A stretch of DNA of 64,000 nucleotides, from positions 1 to 64,000 of the forward strand of contig CAZCFZ010000014.1 of the NCBI GenBank assembly GCA_964498065.1, read 5' to 3'. Within the stretch, counting starts at the first letter, position 1. Each line of letters starts with the position of its first letter. The notes under the pieces were generated by a model. The model was not told where the DNA came from, did no database searches, and saw nothing but the letters and a program-made list of their open reading frames with translations. Positions 18,686 through 27,134 of the stretch are shown here, piece after piece. The DNA comes from FEN-1297 sp964498065 (lineage in GTDB: Bacteria; Bacteroidota; Ignavibacteria; Ignavibacteriales; Ignavibacteriaceae). Made by a program: the position numbers and the translations under genes.

Positions 18686-19965
18686 TTCAACCTTATTGAA
18701 ACTGCTTTTTTATGTGCTTCCAGTCCTTCGGCTTCTGCAAGTGTTTGAACAGTATCGGAAATTTGCTTTAATCCGTTTTTTGTTAGATGCTGAAAGGTGA
18801 TTGATTTCATGAACATTTCAACAGAAACACCGCCGAATGTTTTTGCAAACCCGGAAGTCGGCAGCGAATGATTTGTTCCTGATGCATAATCGCCTGCACT
18901 TTCCGGAGAATACTGACCAAGAAACACCGAGCCTGCATTTTTTATGAGGGGAATATATTCTTCGGCATTCTTCATATTTATTATAAGATGTTCCGGCGCA
19001 TAATTATTGCTAAATTCAATTGCCTGTTTAATTTCATTTGCAATTAATGTGAACGAATTCTCCAGCGCTTTAACGGCTAAATCTTTTCTCGGCAATCCTT
19101 CGAGCTGCTGCACAATTTCATAATTTATCTTACCGGTTAATTCTTCCGAAGTTGTAATTAAAATAACCTGTGAATCGGCACCATGCTCTGCTTGAGATAA
19201 AAGATCGGCAGCGACAAATGCCGGATCCGCATTTTCATCCGCAATAATCAAAACTTCGCTTGGGCCGGCAGGCATATCAATAGAGCATCCGTCAGGATCA
19301 ATACTTGCAAATAATTTAGCAGCAGTTACATATTGATTTCCCGGCCCGAAAATTTTATTTACTTTTGGAATGTTTACATCACCAAAAGCCATTAAAGCAA
19401 TTGCCTGTGCACCGCCGATTTTGTAAAATTCATTTATACCGCATATTTGAGCTGCATAAAGCAGCGGAAAATTAATCTTTCCTTTTTTAGAAGGAGAACA
19501 AACCACAACCCGTTTGCAGCCTGCAATTTGGGCGGGTATTCCCAGCATCAACATGGTTGAAGGTAAAACAGCGCTTCCCCCCGGGACATAAAGTCCTACG
19601 TTTTCAATCGGTCTGAATTCTCTTGAACAAAATATTCCTTTCTTAATTTCGCTTTCGTACTTTCGGGGAAATTGTTCCTTGTGAAATTTTTTTATATTCT
19701 CTGCGGCAGATTTCAATGCCAATTTTATTTTCGGTTCAAGCTGCTGCTCTGCTTCAATAAATTCATCTTCCGTTACCCTAATTTTATCATCTTCAAATCC
19801 GTCAAATTTATTTGCATATTTAAGGGCTGCTTTTAAACCTTCCGTTTTAACTTTTTCCAAAATGGGCTTAATAATCTCAAATGTCCTTTCTAAATTTATA
19901 GAAGGTCGCTTTGTTAAATCTTCTAATTCTTTTGAAGAAAGATTATTTAAATAAAATGTTTTCAT
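18682..19965 (-). CDS. hisD: Histidinol dehydrogenase
   Basis: A 427-residue zinc enzyme for the last two oxidation steps of histidine synthesis. It shows NVGLYVPGGSAVLPSTMLML, IGGAQAIALMAFG, FGPGNQYVTAAK, the zinc-ligand region LLSQAEHGADSQ and APEHLII, with ESAGDYASGTNHSLPT near the C-terminus. The length is typical. Its start overlaps hisG by four bases. Confidence 0.97.
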   Translation of the reverse strand: MKTFYLNNLSSKELEDLTKRPSINLERTFEIIKPILEKVKTEGLKAALKYANKFDGFEDDKIRVTEDEFIEAEQQLEPKIKLALKSAAENIKKFHKEQFPRKYESEIKKGIFCSREFRPIENVGLYVPGGSAVLPSTMLMLGIPAQIAGCKRVVVCSPSKKGKINFPLLYAAQICGINEFYKIGGAQAIALMAFGDVNIPKVNKIFGPGNQYVTAAKLFASIDPDGCSIDMPAGPSEVLIIADENADPAFVAADLLSQAEHGADSQVILITTSEELTGKINYEIVQQLEGLPRKDLAVKALENSFTLIANEIKQAIEFSNNYAPEHLIINMKNAEEYIPLIKNAGSVFLGQYSPESAGDYASGTNHSLPTSGFAKTFGGVSVEMFMKSITFQHLTKNGLKQISDTVQTLAEAEGLEAHKKAVSIRLK

Positions 19966-20828
19966 TGTATAAGATTATCAATTGGTAATAAAAGAATACC
20001 CGAAGCGCCCGAACGTTTTAAATCATTAATAATTTGCCAAAATTTATCAGAAGGTATTACTGCATGGACTGCCAGCATATTTTCTTCGGCCAGGTGAAGA
20101 ACCGTCGGGCTTTTAAGAGAAGGAATAATTTTTAATATTTCTTCAAGTGAATCTTTCGGAACATTCATCATTAAATACTTAGAGGAGTGTGCTGTTTTTA
20201 CTGAACGAATACGTCTTAAAAGATCATTTAAAATACCGTTAAGTTTTTTATCTTTTAAGGTTGTCTCTGCAGAAATAAGAACCGCTTCGGAATCAAAAAT
20301 ACTGAAAGATTTTTTCAGCTTATTCATCATTAATGTGTTTCCGGTAGAAACTATATCGCATATTAAATCAGCAACGCCTAACGACGGAGCAATTTCAACT
20401 GAGCCGCTCAATTCTATTACCTTAGCATTTAGATTGTTATTTTTTAAAAATTCTTTTAGTATGCGAGGATATGTTGTTGCTATTGTTTTCCCGTTTATAT
20501 CTTCAATTTTCTTCAAAACCTTCTTTTCAGGATAAGCAAACATTAAACTGCATCTTCCGAATCCTAATTTCTCAAGAACTTTTGTTCCTGCGTGCTTTTC
20601 ATATATAACATTCTCTCCGACTATACCAATGTCGGCAACACCATCCTGGACATATTCCGGGATATCATCATCTCTTAAAAATAGAATATCCAGCGGAAAG
20701 TTTCTTGCAGAAACAACCAAACGTTCGGAGTAGTTTTCAATATCCATTCCGCATAAACTAAGCAGTTCAAGCGACTTTTCAGTTAATCTTCCTTTTTTTT
20801 GCAAAGCTAATTTCAAATTTCCATTCAT
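19962..20828 (-). CDS. hisG: ATP phosphoribosyltransferase, long form
   Basis: A 288-residue enzyme that commits ATP and PRPP to histidine synthesis. The N-terminal LALQKKGRLTEKSLELL, DDDIPEYVQDGVADIGIVGE and the PRPP loop VADLICDIVSTGNTLMMN are characteristic. The length and the C-terminal region from about residue 210 fit the long form with an ACT-like regulatory domain that binds histidine, so a HisZ partner is not needed. AAAGGATAAAATTA precedes the ATG. An attenuator terminator ends about 20 bases upstream. Confidence 0.97.
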   Translation of the reverse strand: MNGNLKLALQKKGRLTEKSLELLSLCGMDIENYSERLVVSARNFPLDILFLRDDDIPEYVQDGVADIGIVGENVIYEKHAGTKVLEKLGFGRCSLMFAYPEKKVLKKIEDINGKTIATTYPRILKEFLKNNNLNAKVIELSGSVEIAPSLGVADLICDIVSTGNTLMMNKLKKSFSIFDSEAVLISAETTLKDKKLNGILNDLLRRIRSVKTAHSSKYLMMNVPKDSLEEILKIIPSLKSPTVLHLAEENMLAVHAVIPSDKFWQIINDLKRSGASGILLLPIDNLIQ

Positions 20829-20848
20829 TAATTTTATCCTTTAAAAGC

Positions 20849-20871
20849 AAAAACCCCGACAACTGCCGGGG
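20849..20871 (-). terminator. Attenuator terminator of the his operon
   Basis: On the minus strand the stem CCCCGGC pairs with GTCGGGG (one G-U pair) around the loop AGTT (20871-20854), followed by TTTTT (20853-20849). This is a strong intrinsic terminator lying between the leader peptide and hisG, where it would block the operon. Its 5' arm can alternatively pair with an upstream segment (20906-20913), which makes it conditional. Confidence 0.88.
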
Positions 20872-20945
20872 CGTAAATTTCATTTTTCAACTATTTTAAC
20901 ACGGTCCGGCGGTAAAAAATTTTTTAGGGTGATGATGAACCGTGT
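20862..20945 (-). promoter_or_regulatory. His operon attenuator: competing hairpins
   Basis: Three mutually exclusive pairings are visible on the minus strand. Segments 1:2 are a perfect 7-bp repeat, ACACGGT (20945-20939) with ACCGTGT (20905-20899), whose 5' arm abuts the His codons. Segments 2:3 pair ACCGCCGG (20913-20906) with CCGGCAGT (20869-20862), seven of eight positions, forming an antiterminator. Segments 3:4 are the terminator. A ribosome stalled at the His codons would block 1:2 and favour 2:3, letting RNA polymerase reach hisG. This is textbook enterobacterial logic in a different phylum; the pairings are seen, the mechanism is inferred. Confidence 0.82.
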
Positions 20946-20961
20946 ATTTGTTTGTTTTCAT
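20896..20961 (-). CDS. hisL: his operon leader peptide
   Basis: A 21-codon reading frame starting ATG AAA ACA and ending TGT TAA. It contains three consecutive histidine codons (CAT CAT CAC, in TVHHHPKK) followed by the attenuator hairpins. No Shine-Dalgarno is visible, usual for this lineage. Position (68 bases upstream of hisG), His run, and overlap with the mutually exclusive hairpins together make this a leader peptide for ribosome-mediated attenuation. The peptide itself probably has no function. Confidence 0.87.
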   Translation of the reverse strand: MKTNKYTVHHHPKKFFTAGPC

Positions 20962-20994
20962 TGTTATTAATTTGTAAAATATTTTTATGTAATG

Positions 20995-21025
20995 CAAACT
21001 TAAAGAAAATATATAAAAATTCAAA
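20995..21025 (-). promoter_or_regulatory. Bacteroidetes-type promoter of the his operon
   Basis: On the minus strand TTTG (21025-21022) and TAAGTTTG (21002-20995) are separated by 19 bases. This matches the Bacteroidetes primary sigma factor consensus TTTG/TAnnTTTG with its usual spacing. Transcription would begin near 20988, about 27 bases before the leader peptide start codon. Confidence 0.7.
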
Positions 21026-21068
21026 TGTGCCGGGTTTTTTGATCTTCCAATTTAGTATTTTACCATTT

Positions 21069-21818
21069 TTAGAAAATCTCCAGTAATTTCAACGACATAA
21101 TTAATATTGCTATTATTAAAACCGCCTTAATAATCTTATCTCCCTTTTTCACCGATGCTTTTGCCGCCCACCATCCGCCGATTGCATTTCCGGCTGCAAG
21201 GCTAATTCCAAACAACCAGTTTACACATCCGGTAAAAACAAAGATAAGAAGCGCCGGGACAGTATAAACAAGTACAATAAAAACTTTATGCATGTTCACA
21301 TGAACCAGATCGAATTTTAGTAAATAATTTAATGCCGCCATTATTATAAACCCAACGCCCACCTGTATAAATCCGCCATAGAAACCAATAAATAACATAG
21401 ATATAATTACCGAAGCGGTAACTTTTTTGTTTGAATTGTTGTCAAAAACAATTTTTGCTTTCGGAATAATCATCGAAATGATTATGCCTATCATCACCAC
21501 GCCTAAAATTTTTTGGAACAATACATCGCTGATCTTCACTGCCAGTACAGCCCCGGTTATGGCCCCAGGAAGTGTAAATAGGGAAAGTTTTAAACTTAGA
21601 TTAAACTGCTGATATTTTTCTTTTTTAAATGAATATACCGCAGAAATGTTTTGTATAAAAATTGCAATCCGGTTTGTACCGTTTGCAACTGCCGCATCAA
21701 GACCTAAAAAGATTAGTGTCGGCAATGTTAATGTAGAACCGCCGCCGGCAGTAACATTCATAAATCCGGCAATCAGTCCCACTCCAAATAAAATTAATAT
21801 TGAAAATATTTCCGGCAT
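21069..21818 (-). CDS. TSUP/TauE-SafE family sulfite or organic-anion exporter
   Basis: A 249-residue polytopic protein of about eight helices with the family's duplicated G-rich motif. The N-terminal copy is GVGLIAGFMNVTAGGGSTLTLPTL, described here in parts as LIAGFMNVTAGGGS; the second copy is GFYGGFIQVGVGF. TSUP proteins export sulfite, sulfoacetate and related anions. Substrate is not resolved. It is transcribed in the same direction as the his operon but is separated from it by the his promoter and leader. Confidence 0.86.
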   Translation of the reverse strand: MPEIFSILILFGVGLIAGFMNVTAGGGSTLTLPTLIFLGLDAAVANGTNRIAIFIQNISAVYSFKKEKYQQFNLSLKLSLFTLPGAITGAVLAVKISDVLFQKILGVVMIGIIISMIIPKAKIVFDNNSNKKVTASVIISMLFIGFYGGFIQVGVGFIIMAALNYLLKFDLVHVNMHKVFIVLVYTVPALLIFVFTGCVNWLFGISLAAGNAIGGWWAAKASVKKGDKIIKAVLIIAILIMSLKLLEIF

Positions 21819-21944
21819 TTTTTTATGTTAAAAACAATTATAAATATATTATTAATTATCCTGTAAGCAAACGTCTTTAAGTCTAATTAATAACTTCCTT
21901 TCTTTTAATTTATTAAAATCTTTGTTTAAAATATTTTTTATGTT

Positions 21945-22170
21945 GAAATGATGTTGATATGTGCTGTATACGTTGTTGATAATTAATTATGTTTCAACAT
22001 ATTGTTAAAATAAAAGATTTTGTATGAAGTTTTTCACAATTATGTTTTAAAATATTATCCCTAAATGGTGCGGTATGTTGGTGTTAAAACTTTATCAACA
22101 AACCAACATTGTTATTATAATGATTAATTTTTTAAAAATTAATATTAATATTAATAATAAGAATGTTTAC
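21945..22170. other. Candidate replication origin (oriC)
   Basis: This lies in a 735-base gene-free stretch (21819-22553) upstream of dnaN. It holds two perfect TTATCAACA nonamers in opposite orientation (minus strand 21974-21982; plus strand 22092-22100), one base from the E. coli DnaA box TTATCCACA, and relaxed variants nearby (ATATCAACA on the minus strand at 21952-21960, TTTCAACAT at 21992). An A/T-only tract at about 22118-22160 could be the unwinding element. Gene direction flips from minus to plus across the region. dnaA itself is not adjacent, which is tolerated in Bacteroidetes-type genomes. The rest of the gap shows a 7-bp inverted repeat, AAATGAG (22437-22443) with CTCATTT (22489-22495), and otherwise nothing recognisable. 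Confidence 0.45.
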
Positions 22171-22553
22171 TTAATCAAAAACATTTCATGCTAAAGAATT
22201 TTTAACAGTATTTCCAATTGATTATTAAATACTTTTAAGGTAATTTTTGCAGGATGTTAATAGCACATAAATGAATAAGAATAACGGTGGAAATAGTAAT
22301 CCTAAAAGAGGATCATTTTTAATTATTCAAACATCTCTCTTAAGAATTTTGAATTAAAATATTTTGGAAATCTCATATATATTAAAATAAAAAGAAGGAA
22401 TTTTCAGAGTATTGAGGAATAAAAATTTCAGGGCATAAATGAGACGAAAAAGCTTGATTTTTTTAAAAAATTCTTAACTTTTTATAGGCTCATTTCGTTG
22501 AGATTCGCATGAAAAAATTGTATTTTTAAAAGTTAATTTAGGAGAAAAATTAA

Positions 22554-23663
22554 ATGCAGTTCAGCGTCAACAGCAAGGTTTTAGAAAAGTTATTATCAAA
22601 AATAATTCCTGCGGTACCATCCAGAACACCAATGCCGATTTTAGAAAACTTTCTGTTTGATATTAAGGACGGAGCTTTGAATGTATGCGCTACGGACCTT
22701 GAAATTGCACTCCGTTCTTCATTAAATGTAGCAACGGATGAAAACATTAAAATGGTAATTCCTGCACGGCTGCTTTTCGATATTATACGATCACTGGATG
22801 AAACTCAAATACATTTTGAAACAGAAAGCAATTCAAAGTTAAGATTAACTACGGATAACGGTGTTTATAATATCGGCTTTTCTTCCCCTGAAGATTTCCC
22901 TGCAATTCCAACGGTATCCGAAGAAAAAGAAATAGTTATAGGCGGTAAAGATCTAAAAAGATTGATAGATCAAACATCTTTTGCAATGAGTAAAGAGGAT
23001 ATGCGCCCTGCTATGACAGGAACCCTGTTTGAATTTACAGAAGACGGTCTGAAGTTTGTTACAACAGACGGACATAGGCTGGTTAGGTTTCTTAATAAAA
23101 GCATAAAAACGGATCTGGTAGAACAATACATTGTTCCCGAAAGAGCAATTTCTGTTCTGACGAAATTATTAGGTGAAACCGATGTAAAAATTCATTTGAG
23201 CAAAACGAATATTTCCTTTCATATCGGAGACCTGGAATTTATATCCAGGTTAATTGGTGAAAAATATCCGTCATATAACAGTGTTATACCTCTTGAAAAT
23301 GAAAGCTCAATGAAAGTTAAGACGAACGAATTACTTTCTACAATCAGACGCATGATTTTGTTTTCAACATCAAATTCCAAACAGGTAAAATTTTCAATTA
23401 CAAAAGACAAAATAGAAGTGTCTGCCGAAGATGTTGATCACGGTTCTAATGCAAAAGAAAATATATTCTGCGAATATTCCGGCGAGCCGATGGATATAGG
23501 ATTTAATACGACATATGTAAATGATATTTTATCTCATATAGAAGGAGATGAAATTATATTTAAGCTTCATTCACCAACCAAAGCGTGTATTATTGAACCG
23601 TCTGTTGATGTTGAAAATGAAGATTTAATGATGTTGTTGATGCCGGTTCGATTAAACAATTAA
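22554..23663 (+). CDS. dnaN: DNA polymerase III beta sliding clamp
   Basis: A 369-residue processivity clamp with the standard three-domain length. It opens MQFSVNSKVLEKLLSKIIPAVP with PMPILENFLF, includes the conserved ATDGHRL-type block VTTDGHRLVRF, and ends with LMMLLMPVRL, the C-terminal MPMR-like motif. AGGAG precedes the ATG by about ten bases. It begins a co-directional replication/topology run: dnaN-recF-DUF721-gyrB-gyrA. Confidence 0.97.
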   Translation: MQFSVNSKVLEKLLSKIIPAVPSRTPMPILENFLFDIKDGALNVCATDLEIALRSSLNVATDENIKMVIPARLLFDIIRSLDETQIHFETESNSKLRLTTDNGVYNIGFSSPEDFPAIPTVSEEKEIVIGGKDLKRLIDQTSFAMSKEDMRPAMTGTLFEFTEDGLKFVTTDGHRLVRFLNKSIKTDLVEQYIVPERAISVLTKLLGETDVKIHLSKTNISFHIGDLEFISRLIGEKYPSYNSVIPLENESSMKVKTNELLSTIRRMILFSTSNSKQVKFSITKDKIEVSAEDVDHGSNAKENIFCEYSGEPMDIGFNTTYVNDILSHIEGDEIIFKLHSPTKACIIEPSVDVENEDLMMLLMPVRLNN

Positions 23664-23664
23664 G

Positions 23665-24777
23665 ATGATATTATCCTCCATTCACTTAAAAAATTTTAGG
23701 AGCCACAAAAATACGCAGTTAAATTTTTCCGATGAGCTTAATTATATTGTAGGCGGGAACGGCCAGGGAAAAACATCGATTTTAGAAGCAATATATTATC
23801 TGTGCACAACTAAGAGCAACAATTCAAAATCAGATATCGAAGTGGTAAGGTTTAACGAAGAAGAGTTTGAAATTACAGGTCTGTTTAAGAATTTAACAAA
23901 CGATACGGTTAGGATATATTATTCTCGAAACGAAAACAAGAAGTACTATTTCCAAAACGGAAAACAGGTTTCTCGTTCTGCCGAAATTATCGGCAAATTT
24001 CCCGTAGTAATTTTAACACCAGCGGATCATACAATAACGCAGGGCTCGCCGGGTGATAGAAGAAAGTTTGTAGATTCCGTAATATCACAAGCAAGCGATA
24101 CATATCTAAAAATTTTATTGGATTATAATAAAACTTTAAGGCATCGTTCAACGTTGCTCAATAGATTGAAGGAAACAAAACAACAGGCACTATTGGATGA
24201 ACTTGACGCATGGACCGCAAAGTTGGTTCAGGGCGGTGTTGAAATTATTAAGCATAGAATAAAATTTATTAACGAGTTTAATTCATTCATGAAGGAATCC
24301 TATAAGATAATTATGGGAAACGATGAGGAACCGAAAATTTATTATTCTTTTCTGGATGAAAGCAGAATCTCAGAGATTGAAATCCATTTTAAAGAGCAGC
24401 TATTTATGCGTAAAGATGAAGAATTAAGACGTGCATTAAATTTAGTAGGGCCGCATAGGGATGAGTTTGTGTTCACGATTAATGACATGAATCTAAAAAG
24501 TTACGGATCTCAAGGGCAGCATAAGACTTTTCAAACAGCGCTAAGATTTGCTCAGTTTTTTTATTTAAAAGAACGGACAGACAAAACACCGTTGTTCTTG
24601 CTTGATGATGTATTTGGAGAGTTGGATGCCAAGCGTTCCGGTAAGATAAGCGAATATTTGAAACAAGTCGGGCAGGCTTTTATTACACTTACTGATTTTA
24701 CAAATTTTTCTTTTTTAAATCGCAGCCAGTCGGATTGTATAATAAATTTAAATAACGGTGAAGTTGTATATGCCTAA
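23665..24777 (+). CDS. recF: DNA replication and repair protein RecF
   Basis: A 370-residue SMC-like ATPase that helps load RecA at gapped DNA. It has Walker A GGNGQGKTS (residues 30-38), the signature region YGSQGQHKTFQTALRFA, and Walker B TPLFLLDDVFGELD. It starts one base after the dnaN stop, so the two are translationally coupled. Confidence 0.97.
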   Translation: MILSSIHLKNFRSHKNTQLNFSDELNYIVGGNGQGKTSILEAIYYLCTTKSNNSKSDIEVVRFNEEEFEITGLFKNLTNDTVRIYYSRNENKKYYFQNGKQVSRSAEIIGKFPVVILTPADHTITQGSPGDRRKFVDSVISQASDTYLKILLDYNKTLRHRSTLLNRLKETKQQALLDELDAWTAKLVQGGVEIIKHRIKFINEFNSFMKESYKIIMGNDEEPKIYYSFLDESRISEIEIHFKEQLFMRKDEELRRALNLVGPHRDEFVFTINDMNLKSYGSQGQHKTFQTALRFAQFFYLKERTDKTPLFLLDDVFGELDAKRSGKISEYLKQVGQAFITLTDFTNFSFLNRSQSDCIINLNNGEVVYA

Positions 24778-25057
24778 CGGGTTTGTAAGTTTATCCGATG
24801 CTTTTAAAAGAGAGCCGGCATTTGAAGGCTTGAGAAAGATTATTAATGAATCGGATGTTGTGGCGGAATTTAAAAAGATTTTTCCCGATTTGGAAAAAAT
24901 TGCTAAGGCGGTAAAGGTAGAAAAAAAGGTTTTATATCTTCAAGTTGAAAACCCGGCGTGGAGAAGCGAATTGAAATTTAAAGAGAGTATTTTGGTGGAA
25001 AAGGTAAATAAATATTTTAAAGACGAACGTATTAGTAAAGTTAAGTTTGTTGCATAA
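24770..25057 (+). CDS. DUF721 (DciA-like) protein
   Basis: A short protein of about 95 residues with the DUF721 core: EKIAKAVKVEKKVLYLQVENPAWRSEL followed by a Lys-rich end, seen in pieces such as LYLQVENPAWRSELKF. DUF721/DciA proteins are predicted helicase-loading factors in bacteria lacking DnaC/DnaI, and the dnaN-recF-DUF721-gyrB order is a common arrangement. A GTG start at 24758 is also open, but the ATG at 24770 gives the usual eight-base overlap with recF and a better N-terminus. Confidence 0.85.
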   Translation: MPNGFVSLSDAFKREPAFEGLRKIINESDVVAEFKKIFPDLEKIAKAVKVEKKVLYLQVENPAWRSELKFKESILVEKVNKYFKDERISKVKFVA

Positions 25058-25109
25058 AAATATTTAATTACTTAACGAATTTTAATAAAAAAGGAATTGG
25101 ATAATTTAT

Positions 25110-27080
25110 ATGAACAACGGTAAAAATTCAAGCGAATACAGTGCAAAGAATATAAATGTATTAAAAGGTCTGGAAGCAGTTAGAAAAAGACCGGCAATGT
25201 ATATCGGGGATGTCAGCACAAGAGGCTTGCATCATCTGGTAAACGAAGTTGTTGATAACAGTATCGACGAAGCTTTGGCCGGATTTGCTGATAATATTAT
25301 TATAACCATAAACAAAGATGAAACGGTTACGGTTGAAGATAACGGTCGTGGTATTCCTGTGGATATGCATCCGGAAGAAAAACGTTCGGCCCTGGAGGTA
25401 GTTATGACGGTACTTCATGCCGGCGGCAAGTTTGATAAGAATACATATAAAGTTTCAGGCGGATTACATGGTGTAGGTGTGTCGGTTGTTAATGCGTTGT
25501 CTGAATGGTGCAAAGTTGAAGTTAAGAGAAACGGCAAAGTCTATTTTCAAGAATATAAAAGAGGGGTTCCTGTTAAGCCTGTAAAAGAAGTTGGAAAGGC
25601 AAAGAAAAATGAATCCGGAACCAAAACCACATTTATGCCTGATACAGAAATATTCAAAGTAACCAAGTTTAAGTTTGATACAATAGCAGAAAGAATGAGA
25701 GAGCTGGCGTATCTAAATAAAAACATTACAATAAAAATAATAGATGAACGCAACGGCGGGGAAGAAGAAGTATTCCACTTTAAAGGCGGACTGATAGAGT
25801 TTGTTAAATATCTTGATGAAACCAGAGAGCCGCTCCACAAAACCGTATACATTGAAGGAGAAAAAGATAATACGCCGATAGAAATTGCTTTTCAATACAG
25901 TAATACATATTCCGAAAATATTTTTTCATATGTAAATAATATAAATACACACGAAGGCGGAACTCACCTTGTGGGTTTTAAGACAGCGTTGACAAGAACC
26001 CTGAACAACTATGCAGGTAAAAACGGTTTATCAAAAGAGGGCAAAATAAGTTTAACCGGCGATGATTTTAGAGAGGGATTAACTGCTGTTATTTCTGTCA
26101 AAGTAGCAGAGCCTCAATTTGAAGGACAAACAAAGACAAAACTCGGTAACAGCGAAACCAAATCTGCTGTTGAAACCCTTGTCGGTGAGAAACTGGCAGA
26201 ATTTCTCGAAGAGAATCCCTCGGTAGGGAAAAAAATAATTGAAAAATGCATGAGAGCTGCAGAAGCAAGAGAAGCGGCAAGAAAAGCGCGCGACCTGGCA
26301 CGAAGAAAGAATGCGCTTGATAGTATGAATCTTCCGGGTAAATTAGCCGATTGTTCAATTACCGATCCCGAACATTGTGAAATTTATATTGTTGAAGGTG
26401 ATTCTGCAGGCGGTTCGGCGAAACAGGGAAGAGATAGAAGATTTCAAGCAATCCTTCCGTTAAAAGGAAAAATTTTAAATGTTGAAAAAGCGAAGCTCAA
26501 TAAGATTCTGGAGAATAATGAAATAAAAGCTATCATTTCTGCAATCGGAGCTGGCCTTGGTGCTGACTTTGACGGCGCTAAAACCAGGTATGGAAAAATA
26601 ATTCTTATGACCGATGCTGATGTTGACGGCAGCCATATAAGAACGTTGCTTCTTACATTTTTTTACAGACATATGCAGGGATTAATTAATGAAGGTAAAG
26701 TTTATATAGCACAGCCGCCACTGTATAAAATAAAGAAAGGCAAACAAGAGTTTTACGCATTTGATGATAACGAAAGAGATGAAATAATCAAGCGTTTTAA
26801 AAGCAACGGCAAGAGTGATGCTGATGAGGAATCGGAAGTAGAAGAAGAAGGTTCAGTTAAAGGAGTTGGAATTTCACGATATAAAGGTTTGGGAGAAATG
26901 AACCCCGAACAGCTTTGGGAAACAACGATGAATCCGGAAACAAGAACAGTTCTTCAGGTTACTTTAGAAAGTGCGGCTGCTGCTGATAAAATTTTTGAAA
27001 CCTTAATGGGCGATGCTGTTGAACCCAGAAGAGAATTTATTGAAAAGAATGCCAAATACGTTAGAAACCTTGATGTTTAA
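25110..27080 (+). CDS. gyrB: DNA gyrase subunit B
   Basis: A 656-residue type IIA topoisomerase ATPase subunit. It shows LEAVRKRPAMYIGD, the GHKL ATP site EVVDNSIDEALAG and VEDNGRGIPVDMH, the lid GGLHGVGVSVVNALS, and the Toprim domain with YIVEGDSAGGSAKQGRDR and DADVDGSHIRTLLL. The C-terminal RYKGLGEMNPEQLWETTM is standard. An acidic insert (SDADEESEVEEEG) precedes it, typical of lineage variation. It is complete. Confidence 0.98.
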   Translation: MNNGKNSSEYSAKNINVLKGLEAVRKRPAMYIGDVSTRGLHHLVNEVVDNSIDEALAGFADNIIITINKDETVTVEDNGRGIPVDMHPEEKRSALEVVMTVLHAGGKFDKNTYKVSGGLHGVGVSVVNALSEWCKVEVKRNGKVYFQEYKRGVPVKPVKEVGKAKKNESGTKTTFMPDTEIFKVTKFKFDTIAERMRELAYLNKNITIKIIDERNGGEEEVFHFKGGLIEFVKYLDETREPLHKTVYIEGEKDNTPIEIAFQYSNTYSENIFSYVNNINTHEGGTHLVGFKTALTRTLNNYAGKNGLSKEGKISLTGDDFREGLTAVISVKVAEPQFEGQTKTKLGNSETKSAVETLVGEKLAEFLEENPSVGKKIIEKCMRAAEAREAARKARDLARRKNALDSMNLPGKLADCSITDPEHCEIYIVEGDSAGGSAKQGRDRRFQAILPLKGKILNVEKAKLNKILENNEIKAIISAIGAGLGADFDGAKTRYGKIILMTDADVDGSHIRTLLLTFFYRHMQGLINEGKVYIAQPPLYKIKKGKQEFYAFDDNERDEIIKRFKSNGKSDADEESEVEEEGSVKGVGISRYKGLGEMNPEQLWETTMNPETRTVLQVTLESAAAADKIFETLMGDAVEPRREFIEKNAKYVRNLDV

Positions 27081-27134
27081 TTATAATATCTGAAAAATTC
27101 AAAAACATAATTTTTAAATAAAAGACAAAAGATA

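Noticed and set aside
22437..22495. AAATGAG/CTCATTT inverted repeat upstream of dnaN
   Set aside because: The arms are only 7 bp and 45 bases apart, with AT-rich filler; not strong enough to call a regulatory element.
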